From Whalleya microplaca (Eukaryota; Ascomycota; Sordariomycetes; Xylariales; Xylariaceae), in contig MU385715.1 of the NCBI GenBank assembly GCA_022497155.1, positions 124,001 to 188,000 of the forward strand: a DNA stretch of 64,000 nt. Direction: 5' to 3'. The position numbers were made by a program, and so were the translations under genes. Positions 38,437-50,047 of this stretch are shown one piece after another; within the stretch, counting starts at the first letter, position 1; each line of letters starts with the position of its first letter. Below the pieces are notes generated by a model that made no database searches, was not told the origin of the DNA, and saw only the letters and a list, made by a program, of their open reading frames with translations.

Positions 38437-41430
38437 TCCCCACTACGGCACAGCCCATTACATTTTATTTTTTTGAATAATTTTTTAGTTTTCTTACTTT
38501 TTATAAATATAATAGTTTTTTTATTTTATAATAGCTAAACTTTTTATTAATATTAAAAAATATATTTCTATAATTATATGAATATTTCGATTTATATTTT
38601 TAAGTTTTTAAGACTTACTGGGAATTTTAGCTTATATATTATTTTTATTTTATTAATAGTTATTATAATATTAAATATATTTATTAAGAATTTTATTAAT
38701 TAAACTATATTATATTTAATAAAAGATTTAATTAAGGATAAAATAATTTCTATATTTTAAAAAAGCTATAATATTTTTTCGAGATATATTAAATGTTTTT
38801 TTATTATTTAACTAAAGATAATTATATTATTTATATATATATTAGCGTAATTTTATATAGTTAAAATATTTAATTTATAAATTTTTAGGTATAAAAAGGG
38901 CTATTTTTAAATCCTATTAATATTATATTAAAACGTTTTAGTTTTTTTAAAAAATATAATTATTATTTTATTTTTATGCGGACTATATATTAAAAACTGG
39001 TAGAAAAAGTTTTTATTATTAATTATTTTTATTTTTATTTTACTTTTAATATTTATAATAACGTTTTTTAATAAAGTATAAAATATATATTTAATATTGT
39101 TAAATTATTTAAGGGTTTAAGGTTAATAATTACTTTTTTTTTATATTATATAATAAATATTAAGTAGCCGAAAGGACTAGGTTTTTTTATTTAATTTAAT
39201 TTATTTTAATTATATATCCCGTTATATATTTTATCTAGGAGATTTTAAATTTTTTAAGCCTAATTTATATAGCTTAATGCGGAATTTCTATTTCTGTTAT
39301 TTATTTGTTAAGTCGATTTTTATTTTTTTATTTTTTAGTATTTTAATAATGCGGTGGCTTTTTTAAATATCAAATTTTTTTAAGATTTTTTTAATACGTT
39401 TTATATACTTCTTATCCGTATTTTAAATATATATTTTATTTTTAAATAGTATAAATAAAATCTTTTCGGGTTTTAATAATTTCTTTTCGGTCGGTTTAGA
39501 AAAATATTTAATATTTAGATATTTATTATTGGGTTTTTTTTTATCTTATATTTAAGTTCTCCCTTTTGTTTTAAGGGTCGAGCTTTTACTTTAATTCTTT
39601 CGGCTTATTCGGCTAGAAATATTTAAAATAAATTATTTATTAGGTCGAATTCTTCCGATAAATAAATATCTTTTAAATTATTATTAATTTAAAGTTTCTC
39701 CGCTATATTTAAGTTTATAGGGAAATATTTTTTATTATTTGCGTTTTAAATTATTTTTATTTAAAAGGTTTTTTTTAGTTTTATTAATTTATTAAATTTA
39801 TTAATTATTAAAATAACCTTAACTATTTTAGCATTTATTAATATATTTAATACGTTAAAATATAATAATAAAAAACGGTATTCCCGGTTATTATTAAAAT
39901 TATTTTTTGCGGGTAAATTTATATATCGGACCGATATTATTATTTTATTTTCTAAAAAGATTATTATATTAAAGGTATTTTTAAGGAAACCGGCGATATA
40001 AGCGATATTAGTTTTATTATTTATATAATACTTATTGTTTTTTTATTAAAGAATTTTTTTAATAAAAAATAGCTTTTATTTTATAACTAGTTTTTTTATT
40101 ATTTTTAATAATATATATTTTATTATTAAATTTCTTATTACCGGTACGGATTTATTTACTATATTAATATTAATTGCCGAAACTTTTTTTACGAAAAGAG
40201 TTTTTTTTTTTTTCTTTTTTTTTTTTTTTGCGGTATAATTTACGGAAATTTTAAAAAGATTTAATTCGGCCGCTTTATTATAAACGGTTCTAGCTTTTTA
40301 GCCTTCCTTTATATAAATTATTTCGGCTATAATTATAGTTTTAATATCCCCGGTTTTATAGTTTTAATATCCCCGGTTTTAATAGCTATTATAGTTTTAA
40401 TAACTATAATTACAGTTTTTTTTTTATAAAAAACTGCCTCGGTATTTTAATTTTCCGTAAACTTTATTATATAATAAATAAAAATAAAAACTAAAAAAGG
40501 CTTTTAAATAAGCGTATAATTATTTATTTATAATAATATAATATTATTATTAAAAAGCTTTTTATTAATAAAATAGAAATAAATTTAAATATCCGGCTTT
40601 AGATTTTTTTAAAAACTTTTATATAAATAGAAGATATTCCGGTATATATTTACTTTCTTGTTTAAATAGTTTAAAAAATCCTTTAATTAAAAGCCGGGCG
40701 TTTTATTTAAATAAATTATTAATTACTTTAATAATAAATATAATTTATTATAAATTTCCGCTATTAATTAAAAAGGGAATTACTTTTTTGCCGTTTTAAT
40801 ATATCGGATAATTTTAGTTGCTTAAAAGTGAACCGGTTTTCCGGTAAGTATACGATTTTTTTATATATATTTTCCGGTTTTTAAATAAATAAAAATTTCG
40901 AAAACTGGCATTTTAAATTTAATAATTGTTTTAATTAAAGCTATATTAAAGTCTATTAATATTATTTAATATATTTATAAAAAGTTCTTTATGGCTTATT
41001 AAATTTAAGCGGTTTTTTATAATAGCTAAAAAAAGTCTCTTTAAATAATTACCTTTTTAATAAAATTTTAAGCGTATTTATTAATACTATTTATAAATAA
41101 AAATACGTTTTTCTAATAAATATTTTAGCCGATTTAAATATAATCGCTTTCGCTAAAAAATAAATTAATATATAAATTCAAAAAACCGATTTAATATAAC
41201 TTTTATTTACAAGTAAAATTTTAACAATTTTAGAAATTTTCTTATAATTTAAACGCCGACTTTACGCTTTTTAATAGCTTTTTAAACGGGACTTTTTATA
41301 ATTATTTCTTAAAATTATTTAAGCCTTAGCTATTAATATCTCATACTCTTTATTTTAATATATTACGTTCCGGAATATATTATTTTCTAGAGTTAAATTA
41401 TTTATTAAGCGTGCGCTAGCTATTAGTAGT

Positions 41431-41562
41431 AGATTATCTCTTAAAACTAGATTATTTTTTAAGACTAGATTATCTTTTAAAACTAGATTATTTTTTAGGA
41501 TTAAATTAAAGACTAAGTTATTTTTTAAGATTAAATTATCTTTTAAAACTAGGTTATTTTTA
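41431..41562 (-). repeat. 18-bp tandem repeat
   Basis: About seven imperfect units of TTTTAAGACTAGATTATC. On the minus strand they encode a repeated 6-residue NLVLKD/NLILKN unit within a chance open frame (41355-41594). The 18-bp period keeps the frame. I see no protein family. Confidence 0.65.
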
Positions 41563-44239
41563 TTTATCCGGTATAAGCTATTTATCGGGGCCATTTTATC
41601 ACTTAAAGGTTAGCCTTTTCGGGCTACACTAAAAAGTTAGCTATTTATATTCGCTATTATTTAATTATAAAAATAAGTTTACCTTTAGTTTTTAAATTAT
41701 TAAAATATTATTTAAACCGGAAATAATAAATTAATTTATATTTTTAAAACGTTTTATTAAAAAAGATTTCTCGTTTTTTATAAATTTAAATTTCCTTAAT
41801 TTAAACATTTCTAAAATTTATAAACTATTATTTATTTTTCGCTATAACTTTTTATAAGTTTTTATTTTTTAAACGATTTAGTTATATATTTTTTATATAA
41901 AAAGTTTTTGATTTTATTTTTCCGGAATCCCTAATTAAGATATATATAATATCGCTTTATTAAATTTTCATTTAAAAAGCTACTAATTTAACATTTACTA
42001 TATTAAATAAAGTTTTTAAAATACTTATTTTAACCTTCTAGTTTTTTTTATTAATCAAGTTAATTAAACTAGCTTATTTTAATTTCTTATAAATTTTTAT
42101 ATAGTTACGATTATTTTTTAATTTAAATGTTTAATTTAAGCAAAACTATCGTTATTTAAGTTCGTTAAAAAGTTTATAACAATAAAATAGTTTTATACTT
42201 TTACTTACTCTTATTATTATTATTATTTTATATAAATTAAAATTTCCGATTAAGTTTATATTATATATAAAAAAGGTTTTTTTCCGGCTATTATACCGGT
42301 TTTTTCCGAATTAAGTAAGCGGGGTAAAATAACTCCTAAAAATAAAAATAACAATTTAAATTTAAGAAAATTATAATAAAAATATATTTGCTAATATTAT
42401 CGATTTCGGTTTATACGGCTAAATAACTGTTTTACTTATTCCGAGTAATAAGATAATAGCTTTTTATAAACGTAAAGGACCGGATAAAAATAAAAAGGAC
42501 CGGATAAAGATAAGGGATAAAGATAAAATAAAAGGTAACGAGAAAAACAAACGCTTAATATGTAATTATAACAGCGCGCGGTTTTAAATAAGAAAAAAAA
42601 ATTATTAACATTATTAAAAATGTATAGTTTTTATATAGTTTTTATTTTAACGAAATAAATACTACCATTTATAATAATAAATTATAAAGTAACATTAAAA
42701 TATCTATTATTAATAATCTCTTTAAAACTAATAGTCCTAAAAGATAGCTATTTAAGGACGGAAAATCCGTTTTAGCTGAACGGAAAATTTATCCTAGCTT
42801 ATAAAGCGTTCCTAATAATTTTCGTCGTTATTAACCGATTAAAAAAACGGGCTTAATTTATAGCGTGTACCCGGGAAGCGATTATACGGAATATTACTTA
42901 TATATATTATTATAGTTTTTTTATATTTTTAAAATACTTGAGAGTATTACTAATAATAGCGGTTTTTAATTTATAAGAAAATTTACCGATAAATTATTTA
43001 AAATAATAAATATTAAATTTAAGTTTATTATATTAAAATATTATAAAATAATAAAATAAATAGAAATAATAAATATTTATATCGATTAATATTTATGTTT
43101 ATTTGTTAATTATTAATAAAATAATTAGTTTAATATATTATTAATAATAAATTACGCGCAGGCTATATTATTATATAAGTCGATAAAAATATTTTTTTTA
43201 TAAAATAGAAATAAAGTTTTTAATATTATTTTATTTTAATTAATAACGATAAATAAAGGCTAAAAATATAATAAATTCTCCGCTTAAAAACGGCTTTTTA
43301 AAAAAAGGTATAAAATTAAGTGCGAGAGATATATAATTATATAATAGTTATACGCGAGACTATTACTAAAGCTTAAAAGCGAATAATGTAATAAGCTAAT
43401 AAATATTACTAAAAACCTGCTTTCGATATAAGCTATCGTATTTTTATTATTAAAAAACGGCAATTATAACGTATTAATTTTTTTAATAAATTTAATTTTT
43501 TAATAATATAATAATATTTTAAAATCGAGAAATAACTATTAAATAATACGTTTTAATAAAAGGTTTTTAATATTTAAAAAGCGTTTTATTTATATTACGC
43601 CGACCGATTATAATAATACTTAAATAATTTTTTTCCGGGATAAAAATACGAAGATTTAACTAGCTAAATAATTAAATTAAATATAAAAAAACTAAGTTAT
43701 AAAAACGGTATTAATATTATAGCTATATTATTATAAATTTTAATATAAAGTTAAGTAAATTAAATTAAATACCGATAATATATAATACCCCGTTCGGAAT
43801 TTTAAAAACGTTATAATTAAATTAAATAAATTTTATATAAATAATCTAAAAGTAGCTGGTTTTTTTACCCGACTAATATTATAAAAATAAGCGGTAAAAA
43901 AAATCGATTCGATTTAAATCATTTTAATAATAATAAACCCGTATTAAGGCGGTAAATAGCGGCTTAAAAACGCAAAAAATAATGATTAATTAAGCGATAA
44001 TAAAAATAAAGCACATATATATAATATTATATAAAAATAAATTTCTAATAAAATATAAAGAAATTTATACTATTATTTTTTAAAATAAAAGCCCGATAAC
44101 GTAATAATTTAAATAAATATTCGAGATAATTTCTTTTTTTATTAAAAAGCACTTTATATATATATACGCGGGAAAGTCGGGGTTTAATCCTCCCTCGGAC
44201 CTTATACCCCTTTTTTTAATAAAAAAATAGTTATAAAAA

Positions 44240-44456
44240 GTATATACCTATAAGGTATGTAAACCACTTATTATTATATACTCCCGTATATTAATTAATA
44301 ACGGCACGGCAAAATGGTTACCGCCCGGCGGGACACCTAGCTTAAGTTTTTTAAATAATCTTTATAATTCGAAATAGCTTTTTTTTTTTATAAATATATA
44401 ATTAATACTTATATTTAAGCCTTGCCTTTAATTATAATAATTTATATATAAGTTTT
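44240..44456 (+). repeat. 228-bp MITE-like repeat, copy E
   Basis: The most decayed copy. ACCGCCCGGCGGGACACC and the AGTTTTTTAAATAAT part are still recognisable. Confidence 0.7.
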
Positions 44457-44546
44457 ATTATATATTTTATGATTTTTTATTTTTTTTTATTTTTTTTTTA
44501 TTATTAATTTTCTCGTATTTAATTTGCTTTATTAAAATTTATACTT

Positions 44547-44688
44547 TTTTATATTTTTATATTTTTATATTTTTATATTTTTATATTTTTATATTTTTAT
44601 ATTTTTATATTTTTATATTTTTATATTTTTATATTTTTATATTTTTATATTTTTATATTTTTATATTTTTATATTTTTATATTTTTAT
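44547..44688. repeat. 8-bp microsatellite (ATTTTTAT)n
   Basis: About 17 uninterrupted units end exactly at the run of N, so the array is probably longer than shown. Confidence 0.9.
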
Positions 44689-44785
44689 NNNNNNNNNNNN
44701 NNNNNNNNNNNNNNNNNNNNNNNNNNNNNNNNNNNNNNNNNNNNNNNNNNNNNNNNNNNNNNNNNNNNNNNNNNNNNNNNNNNNN
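44689..44785. other. Assembly gap, 97 N
   Basis: A run of N directly after the microsatellite. Its true length and content are unknown. Confidence 0.99.
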
Positions 44786-44999
44786 TATATTATTAGTTTA
44801 TTAATATATATTATAAGTTTTTATAAGTTTTCTTATTAATTTATTTATTTTCAATATTACTTTTTTATTTTAAATAATTATTTACCGTTAGTTTTTTTTA
44901 TACTTTTTTTAAGTTCGGTTAATTTAATGGTTTTTTAAGGGTTTTATTAAAGTCTTTTTTAGCTTTATTTCATTGCTGTTTTTATTTAAACTATTTTTC

Positions 45000-45077
45000 T
45001 CGATTAATTAAAATAATAAAAAAGTTAAAGCTTATTTAGGAAAGTTAAATATTTTAAAACAGGGTGTCGGAGTAAAG
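45000..45077 (-). repeat. Fragment of a TRIM-like element
   Basis: CGATTAATTAAAA, then the interior of the minus-strand TRIM copy (compare 31080-31130), then the LTR end AAACAGGGTGTCGGAGTAAA. Similarity stops after 20 bp of LTR. It is truncated on both sides. Confidence 0.65.
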
Positions 45078-45238
45078 GTATTATAAAGGGAGTTATTTTA
45101 TAACTAACCGATTAAAAGTAATTAAAATAATAAAAGTATTCCTTATAATAACGATTAATTAAAAAGGAAAAAGTGTTTATTATTGGCAATAAGCCGTTTA
45201 TATTTTATAATCTCTTTAAAAGTAATAAAAAACAAGCA

Positions 45239-45266
<28 letters not shown>
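45239..45266. repeat. (AT)n microsatellite
   Basis: Fourteen AT units in AT-rich sequence. Confidence 0.9.
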
Positions 45267-45270
<4 letters not shown>

Positions 45271-45552
45271 ATATTAATCTTATAATAATATAATTAAAAT
45301 AATAGTTTTATTAATTTAATTTAAATATCATTATATATATAATTAATGTTTTTTAATTTATTTTAACATTATTTTCTTTTATATAAGTTATTTATTATAA
45401 TAATTACTTTTTTTTTCCTTTATTATATTAGCCACTTTATACCCCGTGTTAATATATTTATTATTACGTTTATAAGCTTTACTTAATAATTTTATTATAT
45501 TTAATTATTTTTTAATAAAAATTTTAAAGGTTTAAAAAAAAATAGGCGTAAT

Positions 45553-45588
45553 TTAAAGGTGATATTAAAGGTAATATTAAAGGTAATC
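45553..45588. repeat. 12-bp tandem repeat at the compartment border
   Basis: Three units of TTAAAGGTAATA about 100 bp before the shift from RIP-mutated to normal composition. Confidence 0.7.
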
Positions 45589-45701
45589 CAGGGATAATTA
45601 ATTAATTCAATTCGAAAATATCATTAATTTAATCGTATTTAGCAAAAAATAATTAAGTCAATTCAATGCAGAGCTGAAAATTAATTGAATTAAATTGATG
45701 G

Positions 45702-47175
45702 GACCACTGGGCCGCCAAGGCATGCTCGCTTCTTTAGTGCTTGGGGTCAGAGCGAAACAGCGTGCGGGAGCACCATGGCCGAATTGACACCAACCTGGAA
45801 AGTATTGGCAAGCCTCTTGCGAGCGCTATCTGGCTAGTTGATGAGAACGATGTTGACAAGCTTGTGCCTGTCGGTGCTGTGGGAGAAATGGTGGTAGAGA
45901 GCCGGGGCGTAGCGCGGGGCTATCTAAACGTTTCCCGACCGCGTTGGGCCCCACTTCGCCGAGGCCGCACAACCGCAACGCCTTGTCGGATGTACCGGAC
46001 CGGTGATTTGGCCAAATACAATGCAGATGGCAGTCTCGAGTTCATTGGGTGTCGCAATAATCAGGTCAAGATCAATGGTCAGCGTGTCGAACTCCTGGAA
46101 GTCGAGAAAGTCTTGAGTGCTTATACGATTGTCCGACGTGTCGTAACGTCGGTTCAGAGAACAGATAACGTCCAGATAGACCTGGTAGCTGTGCTCTGTC
46201 TGGAAGAACCCGAACTGCCAACAAGGACGCCTCTGAAAAACATTTCTGGAGAATTTGCATCAAAAGTCGAGGAGCAGATTGAAAACATTCGACTTTTTTT
46301 AGCATCTAGATTACCGACTTACATGGTCCCGACCACCTGGCGGGTGGTGGAAGAATTGCCCCGGACCGCTTCCATGAAGATTGATCGAAGTTCAATCAAG
46401 AAATGGCTGCTACAATGGGAGCCGGCAAACACCAAGACCTTGAGCTTGAGGATTTTGACGTCGCCAGCATCAGAGATAGAGCGAATTATACGAGCCACAT
46501 GGTCGAATGCGCTCTCTGTACCTCTGGAAGACATAGGACGCGAGAGCTCAATCATAATATTAAGGGGTGATTCAATCGCGGCGACCAATGTTGCTACGAA
46601 ATACCGAAAACGCGGAGTCAAAGTGTCCGTCGCCACTCTATTGCGGAGTGAAAGTCTTGCGAACGTTGCTGCAGCGAGTGAAGTGCTTCCTGGCCATACC
46701 ATCTCTTCCGAGGGGGCAAAGTATAATAGGTAGTGGAAGTGAGACGTCTTCGCTACATTACAGTGACAACGATCTTCAAGCAATTAATATGCAGCTCGAT
46801 TTGATCGGCATCGGCACGTCCAATGTAGAACGACTATTATTTTACACACCACTACAGGATGGGATATTAATATCTCAGCTGAAGATCCCTGGGTGTCATT
46901 ACTAGATGCGCTTTACCATGAAACTCACGCCAACGAGAAGTTCTATGGAGGTGGACGATAGGAGACCTCATATGGCTTAGAACGCTGTATGTCGCGCTCA
47001 GCCTATCCTCAGAACCGTTCTGTAGAGTTACGAGACCAAGGACAGTTACTTTCAGCAAGTCGTCTTGAAGGCTACTATACCTTATATTTCGTATGAGACT
47101 GTGAATGCGGCGCAAGAGGAAGTCGGATCACTCCTACCTGTAACGAAGCCGTTACCACAGGTCTTGATTTGATGT
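45702..47175 (+). pseudogene. NRPS relic: A domain end, T domain, C domain start
   Basis: A fragment of a nonribosomal peptide synthetase. A WGQSETAC block (A5-like, 45742-45765) is in one frame. The following A-domain sequence is in another (45770-46733). There I see GEMVVESRGVARGYL (A6), YRTGDLAKYNADGSLEFIGC (A7), NNQVKINGQRVEL (A8) and LPRTASMKIDR with the A10 lysine. A thiolation domain follows with LRGDSIAA, the phosphopantetheine serine kept and the usual GG reduced to RG. After a further frameshift a condensation domain starts (LFYTPLQDGILISQLKIPG, 46825-46895). It is still traceable to YFQQVVLKATIPYIS near 47070 in another frame and ends at about 47170. No start, no complete module and at least three frame breaks: a dead remnant. 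Its 5' part is missing exactly where the AT-rich block begins. Confidence 0.88.
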
Positions 47176-47589
47176 AACAGGAGGCGTAGAAGGGGTAAAT
47201 ACTCAGATTGATCGCTGGCTAGCTAAAAGAGATTCTGTCTAAGGGTCGGCGAACTAGAGTCTTAGATATCCGAATAGCCTCACAGAGACAGGGGGCGGTT
47301 GCCAGCCAAATAGGGCCTTGGCAACCACCCTGGTCAGTCACTTTCCACATGACTGTGCGGGGGTAAGAGGAGGTTGGAATGAGTGGTTAGGTTGTAACAG
47401 ATATATTCAAACATGAATTAATGAAATTGGAAGATGATGCCAGGACGGCCCACGATCTAGGCCGGCATGTATCAAAGCCCTTCATATTTCTATTCAAGTT
47501 GCAAGGGGAAAGGAAACTGATAAGTCTTTTCTTGGGAGGCATACGACAAGTTCTACCCATATTCATGCCCTAGCGTGCGTACAATACAT

Positions 47590-47935
47590 CTAATAGACTG
47601 CTAAAGAGCATCCCAGCTGCCTAGGGGGTATATTTCAGATCATATCCAATAAGTCCGATCTACAGCTTCATGAGCAGCACAAACTCTCCTTCAGAGATCC
47701 CGCGGATGGCGAGCATCTTATCCAATCTCTTGAGCTTCTTATGGCGTACAATAGTGGGCGTGACTGTAGAGGACAAAGACTTCCGTAAACAATGTAAACA
47801 TCTCACAGCCGCATTTCTCCTTAGGGTTGTATCAATTCATCGAGCCATTTATCGACAGTGCGGTCGCAGATCAAACGAAGTGGGAGCACAGCCAAATCAA
47901 ATATAGTCAGACGATTCTAGATACATTCAAAATTG
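47590..47935 (+). pseudogene. Frameshifted relic of an unrecognised protein
   Basis: Three successive frames each carry a protein-like stretch: SDLQLHEQHKLSFRDPADGE to AYNSGRD (about 47655-47770), DKDFRKQCKHLTAAFLL (47770-47825), and YQFIEPFIDSAVADQTKWEH (about 47828-47890). Read in order they look like one polypeptide broken by two small indels. I do not recognise the family. It lies between the NRPS relic and the 3' end of the DUF7580 gene. The 47180-47590 stretch before it shows nothing I can name. Confidence 0.45.
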
Positions 47936-49783
47936 AGATAATTTACTATTTTCTACTAACAGAGAAATTGTCTTCCCATAGATTTCTGTGTATGTGACTT
48001 CCTCATCTTGCGAGGTATCCACGTGCGTGAACTCGAAGAGCAAGCGCCGGACTGCAGAATAGTAATTCGAGCCACCGATGACTTCGACCTGGTCCAAGGT
48101 ATCTTTGGTGGCCTTCCAGCCGACGGTCTGATTGGTGGTCGTGACATCCGCCATCTTTCCGTGGCAGCTCGGCGTCCACAAATGGTCCAATGTTCTGAGC
48201 AACAAAAGCTCGACCAGTATTGTACCGAGCGCGGAAAGTGATCGACTCGAGACGCGGCTCTGTCGTTGAGTTGTAGAATCTGGTCCCGCCTGCGGAACGA
48301 CCATCAATCGAGGCCCCTTAGCCACGAAGGCTTGATCATAAATTGGAACTTCGTTTCGAGCTATAAAATAGATATCCTTGCTGGTAAGAATGTCTGGGAA
48401 CCAAGGGGTCCCATTGAGTTGCAGTAGACTTGATGATATGTCAACAGCAAGCTTCATCCTCTGACGATAAGGTATCTGTGGAAACTTCAACCCTTTATCT
48501 TCAAGGACGAGATTCAATGACAACAAGGTTATATTTTCGTCGTCTTCATGTGGCCCCGGAGGATATACTCCGAATCTTGAATTTTGGGGTACGCTCTGGT
48601 CGGCAATGTACCCATAGCAGGGGACATAAGGCGATTTGCCTTGTTTTCTGATGATGTGGCAAAGGTTGACCGGAAGCAGCGTTGCGTCCATATCTGTCAT
48701 ATCGGTATTAGATACTAGGATCCTCGGACTGTAGTTTGACTGTGGCTGTACGTTGGTAGATTGTTGAACGTCAGTGCCACCACCCAAGGTCGACTGCAGA
48801 GCAAACTTGACACTTTTCAACCCTTCTCGGAACCTCTCCGATGTTCTTGGCCTCGCAGTATTTGATGGCAACGGAGTTTGGGTTAACTTGTTTTGCGCCG
48901 ACTTCTGCGCCTCCAGCTTCAATAGTACCTTTTCCCAGCGTCGTACATCTGCACCTGTATTTTGGTGGTCTGATAGGAAGGAAAATATACATCGAAACAC
49001 CGCATTCTGTAAGACCTGCTCATTTTTATCGGTGCTTGTTAGGCTCGGCGTGGCCATTTCTAGAGTGACGCCATGAGCCGTAGGGCAGTTACACGGGAAG
49101 CCTTTCGACATTGCGGTGTATGCGCTTTCAGAGATATCATGAAGCCGCACTAGGAGTCTGCCTTGGTATCCGGCGTTTCTACCGGGCTCGAGCTGCACGC
49201 TCTGATTCGTTAGGGTTATCAAGTCCTTATTTCCTTCCGATAAGGTATCGAGAAGATCATTGAAGTGTGACCTATTGATCGTGAATGTGACTCGTTTGCG
49301 CTTACGTACTATTGCCTTCGCCTCAGTCCATCCCACCTATACTGGTGTTAGCGACGACCACTGTACGCTTAAAGACCGTAAACAGATTAAACCTACCTCG
49401 CCGTTTTCGTCGAGTCCCAATCGGTTTTTGAATTGCTCGACTGCTTCGACCATGATCTTGGCCGTATTTCTGAAAGGTTCCACCACATGGTCGAGTCGCA
49501 TCTCGATCTTGTATTTGATGTCAGTGTCCTGCCACAGCGGCCCGAATGGTTCCGCAATCATTGCTTCAAGATAGGTGGCAGGCACTATTCCCCTCAATAG
49601 ATTCTCGCAAGTATTAACGAAAATAGCGTGTTGCGTCCCAAGTCTTCTTTTAAGGCTTTCAAGCTCTCTCACAGTAAATCGCCATCTGTCGAACGTTCGC
49701 ACTATATCCCCATAATGCTCTAGAGCAGAAATCACCAATGGGATGCTCCCGAGTACGATACCTACAACTTCTACACCTGCCAT
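47927..49783 (-). CDS. DUF7580 / HeLo-related family protein, two exons
   Basis: Two exons, 49783-49397 and 49336-47927, joined across a 60-bp intron (GTAGGT...CAGTATAG, branch-like GCTAAC) in phase 0. The product is 598 residues. Without splicing the first frame stops after 148 codons. The N-terminus (MAGVEVVGIVLGSIPLVISA) is the hydrophobic start common to this fungal family. The first ~130 residues look helical (GDIVRTFDRWRFTVRELESL). The C-terminal part carries the diagnostic block RQRMKLAVDISSSLLQLNGT then PWFPDILTSKDIYFI, followed by LSALGTILVELLLL. This matches the fungal DUF7580 family as I remember it. The N-termini of such proteins resemble the helical HeLo domains of heterokaryon-incompatibility proteins. 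The molecular role is unknown and involvement in allorecognition is only inference. It is divergently transcribed from the C2H2 gene. Confidence 0.85.
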
Positions 49784-50047
49784 GCTTGTATTGCCGCGCC
49801 ATGTACATACAACGGGGTCAGTTCAACTAGGTCATGGTTCAAGGCTCCTGATGAGTAATGTTTATGGCGCTGCCGCCTTGGCAAAAATAAGGATTTGCGT
49901 TCTCAACTCTGCGCTAACCATTCATGTCCAAGAGCTATACCTGCAATGTAACAGTATGTCGCGCGGGGTTATTTCTGCTTAGAACTCAGAACAGCTTCAT
50001 ACTTTTGATCGTGACTCGTTAATATTTGCTATCTCACGCGAGAGAAA
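49784..50047. promoter_or_regulatory. Shared divergent upstream region
   Basis: The 264 bp between the start codons of the minus-strand DUF7580 gene and the plus-strand C2H2 gene must hold both promoters. I see no clear TATA box or known operator. The short open frame across it (49743-49982) is not supported. Confidence 0.6.

Larger units (their letters stand above)
1..45690. other. AT-rich RIP-mutated transposon block, gene-free
   Basis: The whole stretch is dominated by A/T runs, TpA steps and TTA/TAA/ATA triplets. CpA and TpG are scarce outside a few small islands, and no reading frame exceeds about 80 codons. Recognisable transposon proteins are present only as stop-riddled relics. This is the pattern left by repeat-induced point mutation (C-to-T, mainly at CpA) of repeated DNA in filamentous ascomycetes. 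Less mutated islands are at 13.35-13.65, 19.55-20.03, 30.25-30.65, 31.74-32.05 and 38.27-38.47 kb and in the core of the 228-bp repeat. Stretches between the features listed separately (for example 1.1-2.9, 5.4-8.1, 8.9-11.9, 14.2-16.8, 21.2-23.8 and 38.6-44.2 kb) hold AT-rich degenerate DNA in which I recognise nothing specific. Confidence 0.93.

Noticed and set aside
38314..38538. 74-codon plus-strand open frame over the hairpin repeat
   Set aside because: The start is present in the other copy but the frame is not conserved, and its tail is AT-rich junk.
44240..45690. Border region as a centromere or chromosome end
   Set aside because: AT-rich RIP blocks occur both at centromeres and inside arms; nothing here distinguishes these, and no telomere repeat is present.
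46072..46783. Minus-strand frames of 77 and 154 codons
   Set aside because: They are antisense to NRPS A and T domain sequence on the plus strand.
48774..49076. Plus-strand frames across 48.0-49.6 kb
   Set aside because: Shadows of the minus-strand DUF7580 coding exons, which carry the family motifs.
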